Source: Gnetum montanum (taxonomy: Eukaryota; Streptophyta; Gnetopsida; Gnetales; Gnetaceae). Taken from it: a stretch of 52,609 nucleotides of DNA. Every line of letters begins with the position of its first letter. The stretch's first letter is position 1. The translations under genes and the position numbers were made by a program. Shown here piece after piece: positions 1 to 9,693 of this stretch. The notes under the pieces were generated by a model that saw nothing but the letters and a program-made list of their open reading frames with translations, had not been told where the DNA came from and ran no database searches. The stretch is from assembly GCA_015680685.1 (NCBI GenBank), contig MNCI01030304.1, forward strand, positions 1,264,617 through 1,317,225, in the 5' to 3' direction.

Positions 1-239
1 TAGCCTGAAACACTGTTTTCTACCACTTTCTCCTGCTTGTTCTTTACTAGTATCCAAGGATTTGCCAGTTATTCTATTTATTGTTTTCATTCGTTCCATC
101 TTTTCTTCCAATCCATCTCTCTTTTTTTTTTTAAAAAAAAACAAGTGATAGGAATCAATACCTTTTCAGATTACATCTTGCCATTTCAAATATTTGTATT
201 GAAATATTTTGGAAATCTCAATCATCTCATGTCTCTATT
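1..239. other. Unassigned sequence at window start
   Basis: The integrase frame read from the right loses all similarity near position 240. What lies left of it is AT-rich and contains a run of T followed by a run of A at about 120-140. I see no gene here; an 87-codon plus-strand open frame shows no recognisable motif. It may be the flank of another repeat that truncates the Ty3/gypsy element. Confidence 0.4.
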
Positions 240-810
240 CCATAAAATGGCTCAAATGTGCCAACATATGGGTCCAATGATGTTAAAGCCCCAACATTAG
301 AATGACTATGTGATTTGTGTTGTATGCAATTCAGTTGGTGGCACATGCATTAAGTTGCCATGTCGTTGACAAATGTTGCATGTTTTGACCTTTAAGATGC
401 AATCACGTTCCATGTGAGGCCAATAATAGCCTAGCCATCGAATTTTTGCTACCATTGCCCTAGGTGTTATGTGGCCTTTGCATAGTCCCTTGTGAACTTG
501 CTCAACAATTTTCTATGCCTCGCTATCGCTTATGTAGGTTAGTAGTATGCCATTGTAGGATCTGTGACATAATGTGTTATCACCTATGATGATGTACTGC
601 CATGAGTGTTTACGTACTATTTCCTTTTGAGTAGGGGTTAAGTGTTGTGGAGGCTCATCTTGTAGAAGGTATACCTTGATGTCGTCATACCATTCTCTTA
701 CTTGGATGGTGCTAACTATGGCTATGGATGCATCCTCGATGGTTTGCGTGATAAGTGTAGTGTAATCTACCACTAAGGTGGGCAATGTGTTGAAGATGCT
801 AGGCACGACG
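240..810 (-). pseudogene. pol: Ty3/gypsy integrase, zinc-binding domain and start of core (decayed)
   Basis: Integrase inserts retrotransposon cDNA into the genome. Read on the minus strand, the 513-806 open frame is the linker after RNase H. After one TAG stop the frame continues into an HHCC zinc-binding region: a VHKG segment, then LGYYWPH, then CNICQRH supplying the paired cysteines. The catalytic core begins with WGFNIIGP, where the family has Asp in place of the Asn. That codon (282-284) reads AAC, a single G-to-A change from GAC, so the first residue of the DDE triad is lost. Several further stops follow and similarity ends near 240, so the rest of the core, with its second Asp and Glu, is absent. 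The copy cannot be functional. It is the last surviving domain of the Tat-like element and would be followed by its 3' LTR beyond the window. Confidence 0.85.
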
Positions 811-1230
811 CTAAGGGATAATGTTGCTAGTGCGTCGACAATGGCATTTTTGTTTCAAGGAATATGTTGGACATCGATAGTTGTAAAGTGTTGAGGCAGG
901 TGCTTTGCCAGGTCATAGTAGGGCTGTAAATGTTGTGCCTTGTAGGCATAAACCTCTGTTACGTGGTTAACCACTAATTGTGAGTCACCTTGGATCACTA
1001 TGTGTTCGATCCCGAGGTCACGTGCTGCAAGGATGCCTCAGAGGAGACCTTCGTACTTTGCCACATTGTTAGTGCAAGGAAATGCGAAACGATATGCAAA
1101 GGGTCAAATCTCCCCAGAAGGGAATGTGATTATAGTAATGATGCTACCCCCTTGAGAGGTTGAAGCTCCGTTAAAATGTAGAAGTGCCTCATAGTTGTCG
1201 GGCACTTAGCTAATGCTATTAACATGTTTG
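811..1230 (-). pseudogene. pol: Second (archaeal-type) RNase H domain of a Tat-like element (decayed)
   Basis: This extra RNase H lies between the first RNase H and integrase, an arrangement typical of the Tat lineage of Ty3/gypsy elements. In order on the minus strand one sees HFNGAS, a CTNN motif, IQGDSQLVV and NAIVDALATL, which match the four conserved blocks. The first catalytic Asp is Asn (codon 1,170-1,172) and the conserved Glu is Lys (codon 1,056-1,058); both are G-to-A changes on the coding strand. Only the Asp in QGDSQ survives, and three in-frame TGA stops lie inside the domain. The identification is strong because all blocks are in the right order and spacing, but the enzyme is dead. 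Confidence 0.88.
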
Positions 1231-1790
1231 TTTAGGAATTTTGGGTCTATGGTTTCTTAATCATCTTTAGGTAAAGCCATGAATTGTGCAACTATAGTTT
1301 GACCTTTTGTTGAGGCTTGTGCAACATAATGTAGGTCAAACTCTACTATTATTGCTTTCCACTGTGCAATGCAACTACTTTCGTAGATATTTGTCATTAT
1401 GGCCCGGAGTACGTTGTTTTTGAAAATGACATTAACCTAATTGCAAAAGAGGTAATGCCTCTACTTCTTCAATGAGAAGACTAGGGCAAGGCAATGTTTT
1501 TTCACATCATTGTATTTCACCTCATGTGCTACTAATGCATGGCTTAGGTAGTAGACCAGGACTTCTACACCATCATCTCACTTTTGGCAAAGTAAAGAAG
1601 TGATGAATGTACCAGAAGTGGCAAGGTAGATGTAGAAAGGTTTATCTCCTCGTGGAGGGTGAATCGTAAGCAATTGTGCCAACTCTTGCTTAAGGTTGTC
1701 AAATGCTTGTTGGAACTGAGTGGTCCACTCAAAGTGGGCTCCTTTCTTGAGCAGATGTTGCATTGGTTGCAACTTATTAGTTAATCGGGT
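1231..1790 (-). pseudogene. pol: First RNase H domain and RT connection, Ty3/gypsy (decayed)
   Basis: RNase H degrades the RNA strand of the RNA:DNA hybrid during reverse transcription. The 1,578-1,772 frame holds the start: FEWTTQFQQAFDNLK is the usual connection block that follows RT, then a PFYIY strand where the domain begins. Downstream on the minus strand follow the YLSHAL and KHCLALVFSLKK blocks and then an AQW...VEFDLHYV segment, all standard for Ty3/gypsy RNase H, interrupted by a few stops. In the first strand, LATSG stands where a DAS-type catalytic Asp is expected, so that residue also appears to be lost. A second RNase H lies directly downstream. Confidence 0.8.
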
Positions 1791-2560
1791 GATAAACCTG
1801 TGTATGAACTATAGTCTACCCTACAACCCTCATAACTCCTTAAGGTTGGCTAACAATGCCAAGTTGGTTATGACCTTAACCTTGTTGGGGTCTATGTGTA
1901 TTCCTGCTTCAGATACTACAAAGCCAAGCGTCTAACTTGTTTTGATGCCAAAAATACAGTTCTTGGGATTTAACCTAAGCTCATGTTTTAGGCAACATTT
2001 AAGCACTAGGTCCAAATCATTTGCATGGTTTTGGGCCACATTGGACTTAACAGCAATGTCATCGACATAGTTGTTGAGCAAACTTAGCATGTAGTCGCTA
2101 AAGATATATGTCATCGCATGTTGATACATTGCTCCTATGTTCTTGAGTCCAAAAGGCATTATGGTATAGCAAAACATACCCCAGAGGATCATGAAGGTTA
2201 TGTTGAGTTGGTGCTTAGGGTTGATCCTAATTTGGTTGTAGCCTGAGAACTTGTCCATGAAGGATAACAAGGCATGCCTAGCTATGGTATTGATCAGTTT
2301 ATCAATACTAGGCAACAGGAAGTCATCTTTGATGGTTGCCTTATTTAGGTCCTGGAAATGCATATACTTCTATTTTTCTTAGGCACAACTATGATGTTGA
2401 AGACCCAGTCTACATAGTTAATACCCAAATGAAACCAACTTTGTAAAGCTTGGTGATCTCATCACGGACTACTAACACCACCTCAGGTTTAACCTTGTGC
2501 ACTTTTTGTTTAATTGGTTTAATGCAGGGATTAAGGATGATATTGTGTTGGACTAGCTAA
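1791..2560 (-). pseudogene. pol: Ty3/gypsy reverse transcriptase domain (partly open)
   Basis: Reverse transcriptase copies the element's RNA into cDNA in cytoplasmic particles. The clearest part is the 143-codon frame at 1,932-2,363 (minus). It starts in the fingers with DLNKATIKDDF, has the first catalytic Asp in FMDKFSGYNQ (residue 37), the MPFGLKN block (residues 69-75) and the YVDD active-site box (residues 99-102), then a thumb segment ending in LNPKNCIFG. All three catalytic aspartates are present, but stops bound the frame on both sides. Upstream of it, at about 2,364-2,560, the expected QHNIILNP and KQK blocks can be read in shifted or interrupted frames. Order and spacing relative to the two RNase H domains fit a Tat-like pol. 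Confidence 0.92.
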
Positions 2561-2945
2561 GAGTCTAGGCTTGGCATGTCCTTGTATGACCCTTGTATGA
2601 CCATGCAAAGGATTTGATGTTATCGTTAGATACTTTAGCAATGTCTTGAGCATGCTAGAGCTCTAGTGAGGAGATTAGTTTTTGCATTTTTTCCTTGTCA
2701 TTAGGTGTAGCCACAGGGATCTCAACAAGGTAATATTTTGTGACATCCACTACCTTTAGATCAAGAGCCTTAACTAGATGGTTGGGCCAATCTGTTGGTG
2801 CCTCTATGAATGCTATGTACTCATTGTAGGTTGTAAGCTCAAAGTTTAGGCAATGAAAGTTGATGCATTGCTTAATATCACCATGAGGCCCTATGAGGAC
2901 CAAAAGTGAGAAGATCTTCTCTTGCATGACCATGGTATTTCTTGC
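2561..2945 (-). pseudogene. pol: Protease-to-RT linker of Ty3/gypsy pol (decayed)
   Basis: The 2,655-2,933 frame (92 codons, minus) runs into the FAWSYK motif that lies just upstream of RT in Tat-type polyproteins. Before it is a KMQKLISSLEL segment resembling the linker helix. The N-terminal part, with IGPHGDIK and an ELTTYNEY block, is weakly like an RNase H core and could be a misplaced fragment. The start codon is arbitrary because the polyprotein frame would have continued upstream. Coding similarity ends near 2,945, which I take as the approximate left boundary of the interrupting DNA. Confidence 0.6.
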
Positions 2946-3234
2946 AAAAATAAATCAAAAAACATCAACTGAAACTTTTTTTAACAAAGTTTATATACAT
3001 AAATGAAAAAAGTAGTGCAATGACATTTGGTGAAGTTGCATTCAAGTCGCTATAGAAGGTAAGCATTTTTGTGCTAGTTTTAGACCTTGGAAGGCAATAT
3101 GCATACCAGTTTTAGGTCTTACTAGACCATGGACACATCAAAAATGCCATTCCAGGGAGGGCCGACCATGTCCAAGAGTGAAATTAAGTTATGCATTTGT
3201 CAAGTAGCGAAGAATTATGATTTTGGGCAAAGTA

Positions 3235-3360
3235 TGGTTGATTATGCTCTCACCTAACTACGCTTCCACCCAACTACTTTTGCCACTGGACGTTCGGTGT
3301 GGAGCATAGTTCTAGGTTGGTGAATCATTAAATGATCCCAGGAGGGTATATAGGCATGGT
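3235..3360 (+). promoter_or_regulatory. LTR-like U3 fragment with TATA-like box
   Basis: The stretch has closely spaced copies of an ACTACGCTCTC-like motif, a GGAGCATAGT inverted counterpart, and then GTATATAGG at about 3,347-3,355, which could be a TATA box on the plus strand. Its vocabulary matches the U3 of the Tat-like LTR at 14.6-15.4 kb. This supports an LTR relic at the left end of the inserted segment. Which strand it served is unclear. Confidence 0.35.
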
Positions 3361-3599
3361 TTTACTAGGCTAAGTTGTCATTTTCTTGCTTTTGAATGAG
3401 ACATCTAGAGCATAGTTTTACCATTAATGTTGCATTTCTGCCAATGGAGAGAGTAGTTAGGAAAAAGATGATATGCCAAAGTGGATGCTTGCACCTAGGA
3501 TTGACAAACATCATCAAGGGGTAGAGAGCATTGGGCCATCTACCATAGGCATGCATGGAAGAGAGGAGGCCATCGACCCTAGCTAGGTACATCGACTAC

Positions 3600-4720
3600 A
3601 CTCTTTCCTTTTCGCTCATTTTTTGTTTGTTTCATTTTGTCTTTTTGGAGGGTTTGGAAGTGTAGTCCTATGTGCTGCCATGCTTGCCCTACCATGGTGG
3701 TGGCTACCGTGGTGGTGCATCATCTGCATCATGGTGGTAGGGAGGGTTTTGTGGGTTGCATGCAGGATTAGGGAGTGTAGTGCGTTGCATTTTGTGGTGT
3801 AGTTGCGGGGATCATGGTTGCCATTGTGTCGCACAACATGGCCATAGGGGGCCACAACTATCACCATGTGCCATCTTTTGGGCTTGCACAAGGTTGTAGA
3901 CATGGTGAGTTTAGGGCTTTGCACAAGGATGGGATTGTGTATGGGCTAGGGTTGCACATGAGGGGGTTTTCATGTGGATAGGATTTTGGGGGTTGTAGTG
4001 TTCAAGGCCCTACACCATAGCAGCTATCATTGTGCTTTGCAATGTGGTTGCAAGGGAAGAGTTCACTGCGGGGGTTTTGGGGTACACGGGCTATGGGGGT
4101 TTAGGCCTCTACGCACCATGGTAAGGTTGTGGTGTTTTTGTAGTGGAACGGGTGGGGGATGTGAGAACAAGTGTTGTGGATTGGGATCTCATGAGCCATG
4201 CTCTACGACATGGTCATGGTTGCAATTGGTAGTAGAGTGCATGCATTCTTCTCACTGCCCATTTTTTGTTATTTTTTTGGAACTTAGGGCTACCTTAAGA
4301 CATGGCTGTAGGGACTATAGATACTATTGTGGTTTGCAGCTTTGTCGTAGGGGTTGTAGCCACCATTGCACTCTATGATGTGACTGTAGGGGATGCTTAG
4401 GTGCTAGTGGTGGCCAGTGGTGACTTGTTGCGGGGGTAGGGATAAGGTAGGGGTCTATCTTTGAATTTTTTTTATTTTTCTTCTTTTTTTATATCTTTTA
4501 GTGTAGGGCAAGGGCCCCGTGATGTAGCCACAAGGGGCATGGGAGCCACTGCGGCCAATGACATGATCGTAGGGGCCATGAGAGTGATTAGTTTTGGGGC
4601 TTGCATTGCTATCCTTCTTTTTTTATGTGTGTTTTCAAGGTGGTGGTGGAGGCGTGGCCTACCACGACCATGGGGGCAAGGTGAGGCTCAATTGAGCATA
4701 GCACTGTGAAGAGATTATGC
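3600..4720. other. GC-rich, CATGG/GGTGG-rich low-complexity block
   Basis: About 1.1 kb is markedly richer in G and C than its surroundings and is built from recurring TGGTGG, CATGG and GTAGGGG words, for example around 3,690-3,760, 4,310-4,400 and 4,630-4,690. Open frames on both strands here (such as a His-rich one at 3,616-3,924) follow from this composition and match no family I know. It may be untranslated leader or LTR sequence of the inserted element. Confidence 0.4.
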
Positions 4721-5040
4721 TTTCCATAGCCATGGGACAATGCTCTCCATGTGTGGAGGGTAGAGTTAGTTGAAATTTTATAGTTTTCAAGACTACTCTT
4801 CACTAAGGTGGTTCAAAGTTAAAAATTTTTGCATTTTTTAGACTATGCTCTCCACTGAGGCAGTCTGGAGTTAGAAAAAATTTTCCCAAAATTTTATTGA
4901 CCATGCATGATGCTAAACTTACAAAATGTTGTGCTAGACCTATGAAAAAATGTGCTATATCCCAGTGAGTGCTAGGCACATTGAATGAGTTAAGTGATGT
5001 CCTACACCACAGGGCCCCAAAGTGTATTGGCAAGATTGGA
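4720..5040. repeat. Hairpin-motif repeats, inserted segment
   Basis: Three or more decayed copies of a CTATGCTCTCCACT-type motif, each followed by GGAGTTAG and an A/T-rich spacer, occur at about 4,725-4,760, 4,785-4,830 and 4,840-4,890. The same motif family forms the array at 14.6-15.4 kb in the Tat-like LTR, so the two regions share an origin. Confidence 0.5.
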
Positions 5041-5403
5041 AATTTTTGCTAGTTTGTGTTGTATTTTGCTAGTTTTGCTAATTTATCTTACTAGTTTAAT
5101 GCTAAAATTTGGATCTACATATGTATATTAACACTTTGCCTATTGCTTGGTCGTTGTAGGGTGTTGCTGAAACTTGTTTTGATAGTAGTTGAGCTCGTGG
5201 GCATCCTATCTTACATGAGTACACCTATCCCTGACATGCCTACACTAGATATGCGAGTGGGCCATTAGGTAGTGTGGTTCTAGCTAGGGGCTCGTGAGTT
5301 CCTAGAATACCTGCTGTAGTAGTTTAGTGTGATCATGTGGTCACACTTGGTGGTGGAGGCTCCTAGTGCCATCACTGAGATGTTGCTACCTAGGGCTAAT
5401 CGG

Positions 5404-5510
5404 GGCACTCAAAAACTATCTAAGGTATGGCACATGATAGGGTAGGTGGTTTGGGTAAAGGCCCTAGGGGCACTCAACAACTATATAAGGTATGGCACAT
5501 GATGGGGTTT
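5404..5510 (+). promoter_or_regulatory. Short direct repeat with TATATAAG box upstream of the plus-strand coding region
   Basis: Two copies of a roughly 38-bp unit beginning GGCACTCAA occur about 64 bp apart. The second copy contains TATATAAG at about 5,483-5,489, the best TATA-like box on the plus strand ahead of the coding-like region that starts near 5,660. The first copy has CTATCTAAGG at the same place, so the box exists in only one copy. Promoter function is an inference. Confidence 0.3.
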
Positions 5511-5662
5511 GATTGTTATAACAAAAGAAACACCCTTTTTTATCATGCTACGGGTGCATATCCTATTCTAGAATCCTCCTAGAACTATCTACTATGTTGA
5601 AGAGTAAGTGCTTTTATGGTTCTTATAGTGTTTCTTTCTCCTAGCTTATGTTAAACTACTAA

Positions 5663-7122
5663 TTGCTTGTGATTAATGCCAAGTCCAGAGTTGATGAGGA
5701 GGGCCTGCATGCTGAAGTGGACCCTCTAGCCTTGACTCGCATTACCTTGGAGGTGTTCTCATTGTGCACAAATGTTTCGGTAGCTATGATTGAGCAAGTG
5801 GGGCATGATATGGAGGCTTACCCCTTTCGCTACCCAAAGGCATACAAGTGATGTAGGGCCCATGGCTAGTTGGATGAGGAGTGGGCTGCTAGTGAGATTA
5901 ACACTGAGGAGATACTTGTAGTGCCACCTATGTGTCACATACTATTTGTGCCATGTACATATTTGTGTTTTGGCTCATGTGGTTGTTCATGTATGCCTTT
6001 CAACTTGCCTCATTTGCATGATGTTGACATTAATTGCATTGTGTTGCAGTAATGATTAATTTAACTAAGGTGATAGTGATCACCACGAGCTGCGTAGAGA
6101 CCATCCTCATCATGAAGTATGGCTATGTGGAGGGTGGGCAACACTAGTTGTGCCACAAAGCACTAGATGCACTGATGGCTCAACTTACGCATGTTGGGTT
6201 GATGGACATATTCTTGGCCCTTCGACTAAGTATCTCGGTGGTTGAAATGGTCATCATCATTGAATCCTTTAGTAGCAACATCAGGCAATTCCTCACTTGG
6301 GTGCTTGACATGACAGTAATGTTGGACCTCAACGAGGCCTTCTTCACTAACCTCTTTGGCATTCCCACTAATGGCCCGATGATTGTCGATAAGGCTAGTA
6401 GAGAGGTGGACCGTAGAGGGGAAATCAAGGATTAGTTGAGAGCCACTCAATCTCACAAGGGAATCCTTATCAAAGATGTGCTAGTGCTTAAGGTGCAGGA
6501 GCTCTATCTTCTGTTCTGCACTCATGCCTTTCCAAAGCTACTTTCCCAAGGAAAGATCCTTGGGGTGGAACAAGCATGAGTAATGAAGAAGATGCTACTA
6601 GAGGGCATGAGGTTTAATTGGGCAATGTACATAGCCACTAGCTTCCATGTAGAAATCTCTAAGTTGTGATTCAACCTCTAGGAAAGGTCCCACATCCATT
6701 TTGTGTTCTTCGTAGGATACCTACGAAGGTTCACAAAGCTTTTGGTTGTGTGAGATGATAGGTGATGGGTGATGCAGGACTATGAATAACTATCTAAGCC
6801 ATGGATCAAGCATATGTTCTTGAACACACACATGCAGGACCCTCCAGAGGGGATCGATGAGTCATTATTAGTAATGACTAAGGGTCCCATGGGGCACTCG
6901 CATTACTTATGCAATAGTGCAAGTGAGGGTCCTCCAATTGGCATTGGAGACGTAAGTAAGGTAAATCACTATATAGTAGAGGTGGTGGGGCAATCCAAGG
7001 CTAGGATTAAGAGGCTATGTCCTCAAGAGGAAATTTCTCTTGAGATTAGGAAGCCAAGTAGCAAAAGGATCCGCATCAAGCTTCAAAGCTTGCATGTAGA
7101 TGTTGTAGGTTATTACATGTAG
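5663..7122 (+). pseudogene. Accessory ORF of the inserted element, N-terminal globular part (broken)
   Basis: I do not recognise this family with certainty. Coherent plus-strand coding pieces lie at 5,663-5,850, 6,148-6,435 and on to about 6,670, and 6,814-7,120. The middle piece is a hydrophobic/helical stretch ending in a NLFGIPTNGP block and then a KVQELYLLF...RFNWAMYIAT segment. This is loosely reminiscent of the plant-mobile-domain-like accessory proteins carried by plant LTR elements, but the match is from memory and weak. Between the pieces are stretches ending in pyrimidine-rich sequence and CAG (for example GTGTTGCAG near 6,050), which look like introns. Several TAG stops sit where CAG could have stood. 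It lies on the opposite strand from the surrounding gag-pol, as expected if it belongs to the nested element. Confidence 0.4.
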
Positions 7123-7239
7123 CTTCTTAGATGCCTTAGATGAATTTATGTATGTATTTTTATTTTTATGTTTTTCTATTAATTAGCTAATGATTTGCTG
7201 TACGTAATGATGTGCTATACATGCACATGTATTAATTGC

Positions 7240-8575
7240 AAGAAAAGAAGAGAGGGTAGTAAGAGCAATGGCCAAGGTAGTAGCGGATGAAGCGCTTCCT
7301 CAAGTTGAGGAGGAGGATGCCCAAGGAGATGATCATTACGAGGTGGCAAAGGTCCTTTGGAATTTGGAGGAAGAAGGGTTGGTTCACCCTGATGAGGGTG
7401 ATTTTGACAGTTTGTTTGATGGTACATAGCTAGGTGAACCCCCTATACTCACACCTGAGGGCTTGCTAGGTAATGAACTTGTACTACCATATGTCTTCCC
7501 TTGTTTTCTCTAGTATCTTTAGCTATTAGGCCATATGCTAATTTTATATTTGCATTATAGCATCATATATTCCCACCAGTAGTTCCACATCTACCTACTA
7601 CATGGAGCTGTGGGTAGATATGCCAAATAAATTCACCTTCATGGAAGGCATCGTTGAGGACATGGTGGATTGCTTGCAGTAAGTAGAATCAGAGCTTAGT
7701 ATGTGTTCAATGTCGTTTTCCTTGTGCTATCTTACTCAAATGCTTGGGGTGCTAATATGTATGCAATACCTACAAGTCCTAAGCTATAGTGGGATTTGAG
7801 CAAGGTGGCCAAGGTAGACACCCTCCCTAACCTTCCTCTTAAAGTTGATCAGGTGCCTTGTCACATGTACAAGACATCTAACAAGTGTGCACTTTCCTAT
7901 GTGAGGGTGTTGTGGGTCCATAGGCACTTGAATGAGCACCTGTGGAAACACATGCATGAACTGTAGGAGAGGATGACTAGCTAGGATGAGAAGATCAAAG
8001 ATCTTCAATCCAAATACAACTTAATAGTTGCTAGGTTGTAGGGAGATGGCACCTAGCGTATCTTTGAGATTGAGTATGCCAAATATTGGATAGCTCTCAA
8101 AGGTAAGAGCGAGGCCATGTAGGAGCTAATAGAGTAGTGGCTCTAGATGGATTTACTTACAAAAAAGAACCAAGATTGGAAGAATTACAACACTAAGGTT
8201 TATCGGTGGAAACAGATGCAGAAGAACCACAAACATTAGTACAAGAAAGAGTGTGACATGTACCTACGATGGTACAAGAATGAGTCTACCAAACACAGCT
8301 ACCTCAAGATGTTTCTTGAGTTGATCAGCAAGAAGTAGTCATATGACTTATTTGCACAGAGTACATCTTGAGTGACTCTCCTATAAGGGAGATCATCACC
8401 CCTTCTAGAGAGGCCTCTTTTGCTACATTCTTGATGGAGCTACCTGCATGGATCACCATGGACAAAGGCAAGACCCTTGAGGGTGTTGACTTTGGCCAGG
8501 AGGACTAGAGGCAACTTTCTAAAGCCAAGATCCTCCAACGCTTGGAGGCTAGCCTAGGAAAGTTACCTCTATAAC
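7240..8575 (+). pseudogene. Accessory ORF of the inserted element, acidic and coiled-coil C-terminal part (broken)
   Basis: No known function can be assigned. A piece from about 7,270 to 7,428 encodes an acidic stretch (VEEEDAQGDD, then DEGDFDSLFDGT). After intron-like gaps (about 7,470-7,560 and 7,695-7,780, with GT starts and AG ends) a long frame runs from about 7,790 to 8,340. It is rich in Lys, Glu, Leu and Gln, with DEKIKDLQSKYNLIVARL followed by EYAKYWIALKGKSEAM, and looks like an extended coiled coil. At least six in-frame TAG codons interrupt it, mostly where Gln would suit the helix, consistent with CAG-to-TAG decay of one ancestral frame. Together with the preceding feature this makes a globular-then-coiled-coil protein, the same architecture as the unknown ORF of element B. 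Confidence 0.45.
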
Positions 8576-9034
8576 TCACAAATACGAGACCCTCTTAGGT
8601 TAGTTTTTTATAGTATTGATGCTTTTAGCTAGCTTATACAGTGCATGTTTGCTTACTAATTGCTTTTAGTTAGCTTGTATAGCACATGTTTGCTTATTGA
8701 TTATGCATATTTGCTACGATTATGGTAGCAGGTACCAGATGATAAAGTAAGCCCCAACGACGTGATGGAGGAAGAAGAACTTCCATCCCACCTAGCACCA
8801 CTAGTTGAGCATGACCATATGTACCCCCTGCTGGGCATTTTTGCTACATTTTTACCTTCGATGCTATTCATTCCATGCCATGTATTGCTATGCATATTAC
8901 ATTTGATGGAAGATTATTTACTATGTGTAATGTGTAAAATTTTATTCCTATATGGTCATTTGCTATGTACTTGCTATGCTTGTAACATGATGAATTAGGG
9001 AACTAACTAGGATTATGCAACAATAGTGTGACTA
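8576..9034. other. No recognisable gene
   Basis: This AT-rich spacer contains a duplicated short phrase (GCTTTTAGCTAGCTT-like at about 8,622 and 8,665) and short TTGCTAT repeats near 8,840-8,980. Short open frames on both strands show no motif. It may be the 3' untranslated part of the inserted element. Confidence 0.4.
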
Positions 9035-9400
9035 GGCCATTACAGGCCCCATGCTAATTTAAGGCCATAGCGGCAAGGTTGATGCTAGTTTTTGGTCATT
9101 TCAGGCCATGCATTTTTAGTTTTAAGGCCATAGCAAGCCGAGGCTACTAGTTTAAGGCCATTTCAAACATAGTGGTAGTTTAAGGCCATTCCTAGATGTA
9201 GTGATAGTTTAAGATCATTTTGGGCTAGGAATTACTAGTTTAAGGCCATTTCCGGCCATGGCAATAGTTTAGGGCCATTTCGGGCCTAATGCATTGTTAG
9301 TTCAAGGTCATTTTGGGCCACATCAGTAGGATTAATGGGCATAGTTTAAGGCCATTTCAGGCTAGGCATTGCTATTTTAAGGCCATTTTGGGCCTATTGT
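9035..9400. repeat. GGCC minisatellite, about ten degenerate units
   Basis: The unit is roughly 35-50 bp and centres on TTTAAGGCCATTTCGGGCC, followed by a variable linker with AGTTTAAGG. About ten copies can be followed from 9,040 to 9,395, diverged by point changes and small indels. Each unit contains GGCC twice about six bases apart, so a single strand can fold into a small hairpin. The array sits near the right end of the inserted segment. Confidence 0.85.
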
Positions 9401-9690
9401 ATTTCTCTTTTTTGTAATTTTGACTTTTATGATTTTTATGCATTCTAATGTTTTTTATGTGTTAACGTAATAATTGCTAAAGGGTAAACTAAATGAGAAA
9501 ATGTATAAACTAAGTGGATGAATGCATAGAAAAACTGAACAAATGCGTAAACAAAGCAAAATGATGCATAATCTAAGCAATCAAGATAGATGTAAATGAG
9601 TAACTAGTGCAATGTAAGTGAAAGGTAAAATACATGATGTGTAGAAGTAAAGGGTAGGTAGGCATCTAGTGCATTTTGAGCTAAGGGGGT
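9401..9690. other. AT-rich spacer at right end of inserted segment
   Basis: There is no coding similarity here. The stretch contains repeated AAATG, GCATAAA and AACTAAG words at 9,480-9,600. The protease-side coding sequence resumes near 9,690 on the minus strand. Confidence 0.4.
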
Positions 9691-9693
9691 ACC

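Larger units (their letters stand above)
2946..9690. mobile_element. 6.7-kb segment interrupting the Tat-like pol gene
   Basis: Protease is at 10.0-10.4 kb and its downstream linker reaches about 9,690; the pre-RT linker resumes near 2,945. In this lineage the two are normally about 1-1.5 kb apart, so roughly 6.7 kb has been added. The segment holds LTR-like hairpin motifs (3.2-5.0 kb), a GC-rich block, a plus-strand coding-like region (5.6-8.6 kb) and a GGCC-rich tandem repeat (9.0-9.4 kb). I infer a nested non-autonomous element in plus orientation. I could not find terminal repeats or a clear target-site duplication, so the exact ends are uncertain. A related but separate element at 1-2,945 is an alternative. 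Confidence 0.5.

Noticed and set aside
1720-1935. Plus-strand frames opposite RNase H and RT
   Set aside because: Shadow frames of the minus-strand pol gene.
3616-3924. His-rich 102-codon open frame (minus)
   Set aside because: The His and Met runs are a by-product of CATGG/GGTGG low-complexity DNA; no domain and no conserved start context.
3974-4378. Cys-rich 134-codon plus-strand frame
   Set aside because: It looks like a secreted Cys-rich peptide at first, but cysteine spacing follows the TGT/TGG repeats and there is no signal peptide.
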